6,741 bases of DNA from Rhodospirillaceae bacterium. GTDB taxonomy: Bacteria > Pseudomonadota > Alphaproteobacteria > DSM-16000 > Inquilinaceae. Each line of letters starts with the position of its first letter. Position 1 is the stretch's first letter. This document shows, piece after piece, positions 1-4,507 of this stretch. The DNA lies in NCBI GenBank assembly GCA_020425485.1, contig JAGQRL010000357.1, positions 1 to 6,741 of the forward strand. Reading direction: 5' to 3'. Under the pieces are notes generated by a model. The model did no database searches. It saw nothing but the letters and a program-made list of their open reading frames with translations, and was not told where the DNA came from. Position numbers and translations under genes: made by a program.

Positions 1-54
1 GGCCACGGCAAAGCCCATGGCCAGGACGGTGGATGCGGTGAGGGTGGGCTTCAT
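1..54 (-). CDS. N-terminus of an exported protein under TPP-riboswitch control (partial)
   Basis: Only the first 18 codons are in the window; the gene continues past the left edge. The ATG is at 54-52 on the minus strand, and the peptide MKPTLTASTVLAMGFAVA has the basic start and hydrophobic core of a Sec signal peptide. A Shine-Dalgarno-like GGGGA (66-62) sits 7 bases before the ATG. The TPP riboswitch at 117-202 ends about 62 bases upstream, so the product is expected to respond to thiamine pyrophosphate. In proteobacteria, an exported protein directly behind such a switch is most often the periplasmic binding protein of a thiamine or thiamine-precursor (HMP) ABC importer, or an outer-membrane thiamine receptor. 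That is inference from position: no diagnostic residues are visible. The start is well supported, the function is not. Confidence 0.7.
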   Translation of the reverse strand, partial: MKPTLTASTVLAMGFAVA

Positions 55-62
55 GGCGGGAT

Positions 63-96
63 CCCCGTCTGGTGGGTGGTGGCCACGACCGACGGG
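63..96 (-). promoter_or_regulatory. Candidate expression-platform hairpin masking the ribosome binding site
   Basis: Between the riboswitch and the ATG, the minus strand reads CCCGTC (96-91), then a spacer containing the palindrome GTGGCCAC, then GACGGG (69-64), a perfect 6-bp inverted repeat. The downstream arm overlaps the Shine-Dalgarno-like GGGGA at 66-62. No U-tract follows, so an intrinsic terminator is unlikely. Hiding the ribosome binding site when TPP is bound is the more natural reading. The structure is inferred by eye; alternative pairings with the aptamer 3' side were not computed. Confidence 0.4.
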
Positions 97-116
97 AAGA
101 TGGGGGGATGCCGCCT

Positions 117-202
117 CCAACTTCCTTCGCCGGCATGACCCGGATCAGGTTCAATGGGTTGGCGATGCGCCGCCTCTCAGCCCCGAAGGGCACCCCAGTT
201 GG
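117..202 (-). ncRNA. TPP riboswitch (THI element)
   Basis: Read on the minus strand, this holds the hallmark blocks of the thiamine pyrophosphate aptamer in the right order. They are GGGGTGCCC (196-188), CTGAGA (180-175), GAACCTGATC (152-143) and ATGCCGGCGAAGG (136-124). The closing P1 helix is formed by CCAACT (202-197) with AGTTGG (122-117). The CTGAGA block and the CCGGCGAAGG block belong to the two arms that clamp the pyrimidine and pyrophosphate ends of TPP. All conserved blocks look intact, so the aptamer should be functional. It controls the minus-strand gene starting at 54. A promoter whose predicted start site is at about 204 places the aptamer at the very 5' end of the transcript. 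Confidence 0.96.
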
Positions 203-210
203 TTGGTTGC

Positions 211-239
211 AGAATGATGACGGGACCCGGCGGTGTCAA
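211..239 (-). promoter_or_regulatory. Promoter of the riboswitch transcript
   Basis: On the minus strand there is a perfect -35 box TTGACA (239-234), a 17-base spacer, and a -10-like CATTCT (216-211) that keeps the important second A and last T. The expected start site, about 7 bases downstream, is near 204. That is almost exactly the 5' end of the TPP aptamer (P1 starts at 202), and this agreement is the main support. The -10 match is only 3 of 6. Confidence 0.6.
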
Positions 240-291
240 TCGGCCGCCCGGCGGGCTGGTCAACGCTGCCGGCATGCCCAGATTGCAGGGC

Positions 292-1446
292 ATGGACATC
301 CCGCTTCGGGGAGCCGCCGCCGGGGCCGAACGGCAAACCGGCTTGGCGCAGCCCCTGTTCATCGGCAACGAGATCTATCGGGCCTCCCGCTACGGGGTGC
401 AGCACCCGCTGTCGATCCCACGGGTGTCCACCGCGATGGACCTCGCCCGCGCCATGGGCTGGCTGCCGGCCGGCCAGTACCGGGAAAGCGTGGCGGCACT
501 GCCCTGCCAGCTCACCCAGTTCCATGCGCCGGACTACGTGGCCGCCCTGATCGAGGCCGAGGCGAAGCAGGACCTGGAGCCGGAACGCCGCGCGCGCTTC
601 AACCTGGGCGGGCTCGACAACCCGATCTTCCCGGAAATCTTCAGCCGGCCTGCCACCGCATCCGGCGCCTGCCTGATGGCGGCCGGCCTGCTGCGCGGCG
701 GCGGTATCGTCTACAGCCCGGCCGGCGGCACCCACCATGGCCGGCCGGATAGGGCGAGCGGCTTCTGCTACCTGAACGACCCGGTGCTGGCCATCCTCGC
801 CCTGCTGCGCCAAGGGCTTAGCCGGGTTTTCTATGTCGATGTGGATGCCCACCACGGCGACGGCGTGCAGGATGCCTTCGCCGACGACGACCGCGTGTTC
901 ACCGTTTCAGTGCACGAAGGCGCGCGCTGGCCGCGCACCGGCCCGGTGGAGGATCGGGCGGGCGGGCAGGCGCGCAACCTGCCGGTGCCGGCCGGCCTCA
1001 ACGACAGCGAGATGGATCTGATCCGCAGCCAGGCCCTGGTGCCGCTGGCCTGCAGCTTTCGCCCGCAAGCCATTGTGGTGCAATGCGGCGCCGACGCGCT
1101 GGACGACGATCCGCTGAGCCGCTTGGCGCTCTCCAACGGCGCGCTGTGGCGGGTGGTGGCGGCGATGATGGGGCTGGCGCCGCGCTTGCTGGTTCTGGGC
1201 GGTGGCGGCTACAACCCGTGGTCCGTGGGGCGCTGCTGGGCCGGCGTGTGGGCGACGCTCAACGGCATCGATCCGGCGGTGCCGGCGACGCCGGACGCCC
1301 AGGCGGTGCTGCGCGGGCTTACCTGGCAGCGCGCCCGCGGCCGCAACCCGCCGGAGCACTGGTTTTCCACCATTGCCGACCCGCCGCGGCCGGGGCCGGT
1401 GCGCGATGAGATTTGCCGCGTTATCGATGTCGTCATGCAGCCATAG
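292..1446 (+). CDS. Histone deacetylase superfamily protein (AcuC/class I-like)
   Basis: A zinc-dependent deacylase of the arginase/deacetylase fold, 384 aa from the chosen start, near the usual size for bacterial members. Family motifs appear in order, numbered from the start at 292: the catalytic His pair GGTHHG (His148-His149), GFCYLND (157-163), DVDAHHGDG with zinc ligands Asp185 and His187, CGADALDDDP with zinc ligand Asp268, and LGGGGYNPW with transition-state Tyr307. The active site therefore looks complete. Bacterial relatives act on acetyl-lysine, as AcuC does on acetyl-CoA synthetase, or on acetylated polyamines; the GGGGY loop favours the AcuC/class I type. The substrate cannot be read here. 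The frame is open from an ATG at 154, but homology starts only near PLFIGNEIYR (about residue 21), and the region before 240 is occupied by the riboswitch and its promoter. ATGs at 217, 274 and 292 are possible and none has a good ribosome binding site. The DUF192 gene follows 50 bases downstream, probably in the same operon. Confidence 0.93.
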   Translation: MDIPLRGAAAGAERQTGLAQPLFIGNEIYRASRYGVQHPLSIPRVSTAMDLARAMGWLPAGQYRESVAALPCQLTQFHAPDYVAALIEAEAKQDLEPERRARFNLGGLDNPIFPEIFSRPATASGACLMAAGLLRGGGIVYSPAGGTHHGRPDRASGFCYLNDPVLAILALLRQGLSRVFYVDVDAHHGDGVQDAFADDDRVFTVSVHEGARWPRTGPVEDRAGGQARNLPVPAGLNDSEMDLIRSQALVPLACSFRPQAIVVQCGADALDDDPLSRLALSNGALWRVVAAMMGLAPRLLVLGGGGYNPWSVGRCWAGVWATLNGIDPAVPATPDAQAVLRGLTWQRARGRNPPEHWFSTIADPPRPGPVRDEICRVIDVVMQP

Positions 1447-1496
1447 TTCCACGGCACCCGATGCGTGTTGCGCAGTTCGCCCGACAGGAGACACGA

Positions 1497-1973
1497 ATGG
1501 TCCGCCACCTGCTTGCCCTTCTCGCCCTCGCGGGTGCCGCGCTGTGGCAGCCCGCCCAGGCGCCGGCCCAGCAGCCGCGGCCGGAATTCGAAACCGGCCA
1601 GGTGACCATCGAAACCCAGCACGGCGGCAGCTTCACCTTCGATGTGGAACTGGCGCTGACCCGCGGCCAGCAGACCTACGGGCTGATGTTCGTGGAGGAC
1701 ATGCCGCAGGACGCCGGCATGCTGTTCATCTTTCCCCAGGAAGGGCCGCGCTCCTTCTGGATGCGCAACACCCTGATCCCGCTGGACATGATCTTCATCC
1801 GCGGCGACGGCACCATCGCCAATGTGGTGCAGCGCGCCGAACCGCAGACCGATACGCCGCGGCGGTCGGAAGGCCCGGTGGCGGCGGTGCTGGAGGTGAA
1901 TGGCGGGCTCACCGCACTGCTCGGCATCGGTGTCGGCGACCGGGTGATCCTGGAGAACGCCGAGGAAGAATAA
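1497..1973 (+). CDS. Exported DUF192 family protein
   Basis: 158 aa. The ATG at 1497 has a strong ribosome binding site, AGGAG (1486-1490), 6 bases upstream; the in-frame ATG at 1413 lies inside the preceding gene and lacks one. Residues 1-25 form a signal peptide (leucine/alanine-rich core, then AQAPAQQ). The rest is a complete DUF192 domain with the family hallmarks YGLMF (61-65), GMLFIFP (74-80) and FWMRNTLIPLDMIFI (87-101), ending in a GVGDRVIL strand (145-152). DUF192 proteins are small, mostly periplasmic or exported, and common in proteobacteria and archaea; their biochemical role is not established. The 50-base gap after the deacetylase and the shared direction suggest co-transcription, which does not by itself imply related function. 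The C-terminus is acidic (ENAEEE). The family call is secure, the function unknown. Confidence 0.92.
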   Translation: MVRHLLALLALAGAALWQPAQAPAQQPRPEFETGQVTIETQHGGSFTFDVELALTRGQQTYGLMFVEDMPQDAGMLFIFPQEGPRSFWMRNTLIPLDMIFIRGDGTIANVVQRAEPQTDTPRRSEGPVAAVLEVNGGLTALLGIGVGDRVILENAEEE

Positions 1974-2005
1974 GGGCTGAGGACGCAGGGAGGGGCAGGG
2001 CGGCC

Positions 2006-2674
2006 CTACACCCGCTTGCGCGCCACCGTCAGCCCGTCGCCCACCGGCAGCAGCACGGCGGTCACGCGCTCATCGTCGCGCAGCAGCGCGTTGAGGCGGC
2101 GCAATGCTTCGGTGCGGGCGCCGGTATCCGACGGATCGGCGACGCGGCCGCGCCACAGCACGTTGTCGAAGGCGATCACGCCGCCCGGCCGCACCAGCAC
2201 CAGGGCCTGCTCGTAATAGGCGGCATAGCCTTCCTTGTCGGCATCGATGAACACCAGGTCGAAGCCGCCGGCCTCGCCCTTCTCCAGGATCAGGTCGTCC
2301 AGCAGGTCGCTGGCCGGCCCGGTCATGGTGGTGATCTGCGTCGCCACGCCCGCGTTTTTCCAATGGGTTGTGGCGATATCCTGATACGACGAATCAATGT
2401 CGATGGTGACCACCTGGCCATCCAGCCCCATGGCCAGCGCCATCGCCAGGGCGCTGTAGCCGGTGAAGGTGCCCACCTCCAGGATGCGCCGGGCGCCGAT
2501 CAGCTCGGTCAGCAGCCGCAGCACCTGGGCGCCCTGCGGATCGAGCTGATAGTTGGCCAGCGGGTGTTCTGCCGTGGCCACGCGCAGCTCGGCCAGCGCG
2601 TCGGGCTCCGGCTGGGCGACGCTGTCCAGGTAGTCTGCGATGGACGCAGGGACGATGGATTTGCTCAGGGGCAT
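2006..2674 (-). CDS. SAM-dependent O-methyltransferase (class I, PF01596-like)
   Basis: 222 aa, a typical length for the cation-dependent O-methyltransferase family that includes plant caffeoyl-CoA and animal catechol O-methyltransferases. A helical N-terminus (1-60) with QLDPQGAQ (43-50) precedes the Rossmann core. SAM-binding motif I is LEVGTFTGYS (65-74), and VVTIDID (88-94) holds the acidic residue for the ribose. FIDADK (142-147) and FDNVLWRG (169-176) supply the likely metal-binding Asp and Asn residues. The C-terminal strand DGLTVARK (213-220) closes the sheet. The probable reaction is methyl transfer from SAM to a catechol-like hydroxyl; the substrate is unknown, and bacterial members of this size are often of unknown role. 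The ATG at 2674 is preceded by a weak GGTCAGG. The gene converges with the DUF192 gene (32-base gap) and diverges from the J-domain gene (175-base gap). It is probably transcribed alone. Confidence 0.93.
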   Translation of the reverse strand: MPLSKSIVPASIADYLDSVAQPEPDALAELRVATAEHPLANYQLDPQGAQVLRLLTELIGARRILEVGTFTGYSALAMALAMGLDGQVVTIDIDSSYQDIATTHWKNAGVATQITTMTGPASDLLDDLILEKGEAGGFDLVFIDADKEGYAAYYEQALVLVRPGGVIAFDNVLWRGRVADPSDTGARTEALRRLNALLRDDERVTAVLLPVGDGLTVARKRV

Positions 2675-2812
2675 TGGCCTGACCCGTTCCGCAAGCGGCT
2701 GCTGTTGAGGGTGGGATCATCCGCTGACGAACCCTGGCGCCGGACCACTTCATCGGCCCGTGCCCACGCCCATACGGCTGCTGAGCGCCGGGCGCCCGCC
2801 ACACCAGATCGG

Positions 2813-2841
2813 GTGACAGTCGCCCATCACTTGCACATAAT
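2813..2841 (+). promoter_or_regulatory. Promoter of the J-domain gene, overlapping a small palindrome
   Basis: GTGACA (2813-2818, 5 of 6 matches to TTGACA) is followed after exactly 17 bases by CATAAT (2836-2841, 5 of 6 matches to TATAAT). Transcription is expected to begin at about 2848-2849, right at the ATG at 2850. The -10 box lies within the perfect inverted repeat CACAT-A-ATGTG (2834-2844), which could be a regulator site or chance. Promoter rules for this organism are assumed to be sigma70-like. Confidence 0.55.
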
Positions 2842-2849
2842 GTGGCACC

Positions 2850-3368
2850 ATGCAACGCGCCACCCGGAAACACAGCGATTCTGCGGCCCAGAGCGACCTG
2901 TTCGACCGACTCGGGCGCGACGGTGATGGTGTGGGTCTTGGGCCTGGCGGCAGTGCGCGAACGCCACCGCAAAGGCCACGCCCGGCCAATGCCTTCAGGC
3001 CCGCCGAGGCGGCCCCGGTGCCGCCGCAGCCCGAACGCGCACCCCAACCCACGGCCGATCCGGCGCCGGACCTGGCCGGGCTGCGCGCCGCCCTGGAAAC
3101 GCTGGCCTTCCAGCCGCTGGCGGACGGTGTGCGCACCGCGGCGGAGGCGCTCTATGTGCTGGGCTGGCACGATGGCATGGAGCTGGACGGCGAGGCACTG
3201 GGCCGGCGCTTCCGCGCCCTGGCGCTGGTCTATCACCCGGACACCGGGGCGGCCCCGTCGGGCGCCCGCATGGCCCAGCTTGTGGAGGCGCGCAACCTGC
3301 TGACCCGCCAGATGGGCCGGCGCCGCCGCCTGCGTTTTGCCGACATTCTGGCGCGCGGCGAGGGCTGA
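2850..3368 (+). CDS. Small protein with a C-terminal J domain (DnaJ-like)
   Basis: 172 aa, probably cytoplasmic: no signal peptide or membrane segment. Residues 1-75 are low-complexity, rich in Pro, Ala, Arg and Gly, and probably disordered. Residues 100-154 resemble a J domain: helix I LYVLGW, helix II EALGRRFRALALVYHPD with the diagnostic HPD at 129-131, and helix III MAQLVEARNLL. The HPD loop of J proteins binds Hsp70 (DnaK) and stimulates its ATPase, so the likely role is a co-chaperone adaptor. No zinc finger, G/F region or substrate-binding domain is present, so it is not DnaJ itself. The tail is very basic (GRRRRLRF, 156-163). The ATG at 2850 has no Shine-Dalgarno sequence and lies about 9 bases after a promoter -10 box, suggesting leaderless translation. 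An internal start is possible but would remove only disordered sequence. The client is unknown. Confidence 0.85.
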   Translation: MQRATRKHSDSAAQSDLFDRLGRDGDGVGLGPGGSARTPPQRPRPANAFRPAEAAPVPPQPERAPQPTADPAPDLAGLRAALETLAFQPLADGVRTAAEALYVLGWHDGMELDGEALGRRFRALALVYHPDTGAAPSGARMAQLVEARNLLTRQMGRRRRLRFADILARGEG

Positions 3369-3414
3369 TCGGCACGCAGCCCTGGGGCGACGGCCTGCCC
3401 AGATGTGGAATGCG

Positions 3415-3443
3415 TTGATGACCCACCCCAAATCCCGTACCAG
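3415..3443 (+). promoter_or_regulatory. Candidate promoter for tRNA-Pro
   Basis: TTGATG (3415-3420), a 17-base spacer, then TACCAG (3438-3443) sits 10 bases before the mature 5' end of tRNA-Pro. The spacing and position are right, but the -10 matches only 3 of 6 bases. The call rests mostly on location. Confidence 0.35.
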
Positions 3444-3452
3444 TGGGCCGAG

Positions 3453-3529
3453 CGGGGCGTAGCGCAGCCTGGTAGCGCGCCAGTTTTGGGTACTGGAAGT
3501 CGCTGGTTCGAATCCAGTCGCCCCGACCA
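3453..3529 (+). tRNA. tRNA-Pro(TGG)
   Basis: A 77-base cloverleaf with an encoded CCA end (3527-3529). The acceptor stem pairs CGGGGCG (3453-3459) with CGCCCCG (3519-3525), all seven pairs Watson-Crick. The anticodon stem CCAGT/ACTGG encloses the loop TTTGGGT with anticodon TGG (3487-3489), which reads CCA and, with U34 modification, other proline codons. The T-arm is CTGG-TTCGAAT-CCAG. The C1 start and A73 discriminator before CCA are typical of bacterial proline tRNAs. Confidence 0.97.
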
Positions 3530-3572
3530 TATCGGGTGAGCGCGGACGCGGACGGGAAAGGCGGAGGCGGCG

Positions 3573-3863
3573 ATGCGGGCACGGATCTACCGGCCATCGA
3601 GGAACACCATGCAGTCCGGGCGCGGCAACCTGCGCCACTGGCTGCTCGAATACGAGCTGGAGACACCGCGCCGGCCGGAGCCGCTGATGGGCTGGGTGTC
3701 CAGCGGCGACACGCTGAACCAGGTGCGCCTGCGCTTCGCGTCCGAGGAGGAGGCGGTGGCCTATGCCAAGCGCAAGGGCATCGACTTCACCGTGCAGCGC
3801 GAGCACGAGCGGCGGGTGACGCCGCGCAGCTACTCCGACAATTTCCGCCCGCGGCCGAGCTAG
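3573..3863 (+). CDS. NADH dehydrogenase (complex I) accessory subunit, NDUFS4/18-kDa type
   Basis: 96 aa, the whole length of an ETC complex I NDUFS4-like domain (PF04800). This supernumerary subunit of NADH:ubiquinone oxidoreductase sits on the peripheral arm on the cytoplasmic (matrix) side. The family signature is clear: ARIYRPSRNTMQSGR (3-17), the WLLEYELE strand (23-30), PLMGWVSSGDT (37-47), QVRLRF (50-55), EEAVAYAKRKGI (59-70) and the C-terminal SYSDNFRP (86-93). There is no signal peptide, in keeping with the cytoplasmic side. The ATG at 3573 has GGAGG (3563-3567) 5 bases upstream. The main nuo operon is not in the window; in many Alphaproteobacteria this gene is likewise separate from it. 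It lies between two tRNA genes on the same strand, 43 bases after tRNA-Pro, so some read-through is possible. A second frame overlapping it has no such similarity. Confidence 0.95.
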   Translation: MRARIYRPSRNTMQSGRGNLRHWLLEYELETPRRPEPLMGWVSSGDTLNQVRLRFASEEEAVAYAKRKGIDFTVQREHERRVTPRSYSDNFRPRPS

Positions 3864-3888
3864 GGGGCACGCCCCCGGCCCGCGGGCC
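3863..3888 (+). terminator. Tandem GC-rich hairpins after the complex I subunit gene
   Basis: Two adjacent hairpins begin at the stop codon: GGGGG-CACG-CCCCC (3863-3876) and GGCCC-GC-GGGCC (3877-3888). They fill the gap up to tRNA-Arg at 3893. No T-run follows, so this is not a classical intrinsic terminator; it could slow polymerase or guide processing of the tRNA precursor. Confidence 0.35.
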
Positions 3889-3892
3889 CAAC

Positions 3893-3969
3893 GGCCCCGT
3901 AGCTCAGTCGGATAGAGCACCGGCCTTCTAAGCCGATGGTCGCAGGTTCGAGTCCTGCCGGGGTCGCCA
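3893..3969 (+). tRNA. tRNA-Arg(TCT)
   Basis: A 77-base tRNA with encoded CCA (3967-3969). The acceptor stem pairs GGCCCCG (3893-3899) with CGGGGTC (3959-3965), including one G2-U71 wobble. The D-stem is GCTC/GAGC and the T-arm GCAGG-TTCGAGT-CCTGC. The loop CTTCTAA carries anticodon TCT (3927-3929), decoding AGA/AGG, which are rare codons in a GC-rich genome. The anticodon stem CCGGC/GCCGA has a C27-A43 mismatch at its top pair; the other four pairs are intact. The gene marks the left side of a lower-GC segment, and tRNA genes of this kind are common integration targets for mobile DNA. Confidence 0.96.
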
Positions 3970-4052
3970 GCCGATTCTCTGATTTCATCCTCTCCCTGAG
4001 ACAGTCCTTTCGGCAACCATTGCGGTTTGAAGTTGGGTGGCCCTGGCTAAAA

Positions 4053-4080
4053 TTTGCTAGCACAGTTCTGTTTGTACTAT
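4053..4080 (+). promoter_or_regulatory. Weak candidate promoter of the secreted-protein gene
   Basis: The 161-base gap between tRNA-Arg and the next gene is AT-richer than its surroundings. TTTGCT (4053-4058) and TACTAT (4075-4080) are spaced by 16 bases, about 50 bases before the ATG at 4131. Each box is an imperfect match, and the call rests mainly on position. Confidence 0.3.
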
Positions 4081-4130
4081 TTCCAGGCTATACCTGCACA
4101 GTGTCGGCCCAGACCTGCGGGAGGCTAGTC

Positions 4131-4466
4131 ATGAGAAAGCTGGTTGCGCTTGGAGTTGCAGCACTAGTTCTAGCATTCGCTGCACCCGCGTCGGCCCAAT
4201 GGTACTCTGGCGGTACCCTTCATCACTCAACTGTCGCGCAATGGCGTCAGGCGTCCGCGAGCAACCGTCTGGCCACTGCGTCCGACTGGGTTGCAGCCGT
4301 GGTTGACGAGTCTCAATGGCGAACCATTGGAATGGACGGTCTTCGGCAGCTGTCTGAAGCGTTGGTTTCCTGCGTAGACCAGGCTTCAACTGCTCCCGCC
4401 ATCCAAGGCAGCCGCGCCAGTGAGCTCGCCGCCGCCTGTGTTGTACTTATGGGATGGATTGAGTAG
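4131..4466 (+). CDS. Small secreted protein of unknown function
   Basis: 111 aa. The ATG at 4131 has a good ribosome binding site, GGGAGG (4119-4124), 6 bases upstream; the frame is open from 3936 but that part covers tRNA-Arg. Residues 1-22 are a clear Sec signal peptide (MRK, hydrophobic core VALGVAALVLAFAA, then PASA before QWY), so the mature protein of about 89 residues should be periplasmic or secreted. The mature part starts with GGTLHHSTVAQWRQASASN and LATASDWV, then runs in probable helices; two cysteines (in SCVDQ and AACVV) could form a disulfide. I do not recognise a characterised family, though small exported proteins with a similar LH-x-TVAQW opening and LATA-DW segment feel familiar as hypotheticals. 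Codon use (TTG, CTA, GTT, TCT) and GC content are unlike the neighbours, which suggests recent transfer. It stands alone between tRNA-Arg and the convergent znuA. Confidence 0.8.
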   Translation: MRKLVALGVAALVLAFAAPASAQWYSGGTLHHSTVAQWRQASASNRLATASDWVAAVVDESQWRTIGMDGLRQLSEALVSCVDQASTAPAIQGSRASELAAACVVLMGWIE

Positions 4467-4483
4467 CGACGCCGGAGTTCAAA

Positions 4484-4494
4484 TTCGATCCTGC
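4484..4494 (+). repeat. Imperfect copy of the tRNA-Arg T-arm (possible attachment-site relic)
   Basis: TTCGATCCTGC at 4484-4494 matches TTCGAGTCCTGC in tRNA-Arg (3947-3958) with one base deleted. It lies at the right edge of the lower-GC segment, just before the znuA stop codon. This is the geometry of an integration at a tRNA 3' end, but the match is short, and no integrase is present between the copies. Confidence 0.25.
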
Positions 4495-4507
4495 GGCTCT
4501 CTGCGCG

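Noticed and set aside
1974..2005. A bidirectional terminator between the convergent DUF192 and methyltransferase genes.
   Set aside because: Only a short AGGG/CCCT pairing is possible and there is no T-run on either strand; not strong enough to list.
1202..2926. A 574-codon plus-strand open frame.
   Set aside because: It overlaps the deacetylase, DUF192 and methyltransferase genes in other frames, all of which have clear families. Arg/Ala/Gly-rich shadow.
2394..4016. A 540-codon minus-strand open frame.
   Set aside because: It crosses both tRNA genes, the complex I subunit gene and the J-domain gene. It is a by-product of high GC.
4129..4389. An 86-codon minus-strand frame opposite the secreted-protein gene.
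   Set aside because: The plus strand has the strong ribosome site and signal peptide; the minus frame has neither.
4470..4500. A third tRNA suggested by GTTCAAATTCGATCCTGC.
   Set aside because: It resembles a T-arm, but no acceptor, D-arm or anticodon stem can be found around it. Kept only as a possible tRNA-derived repeat.
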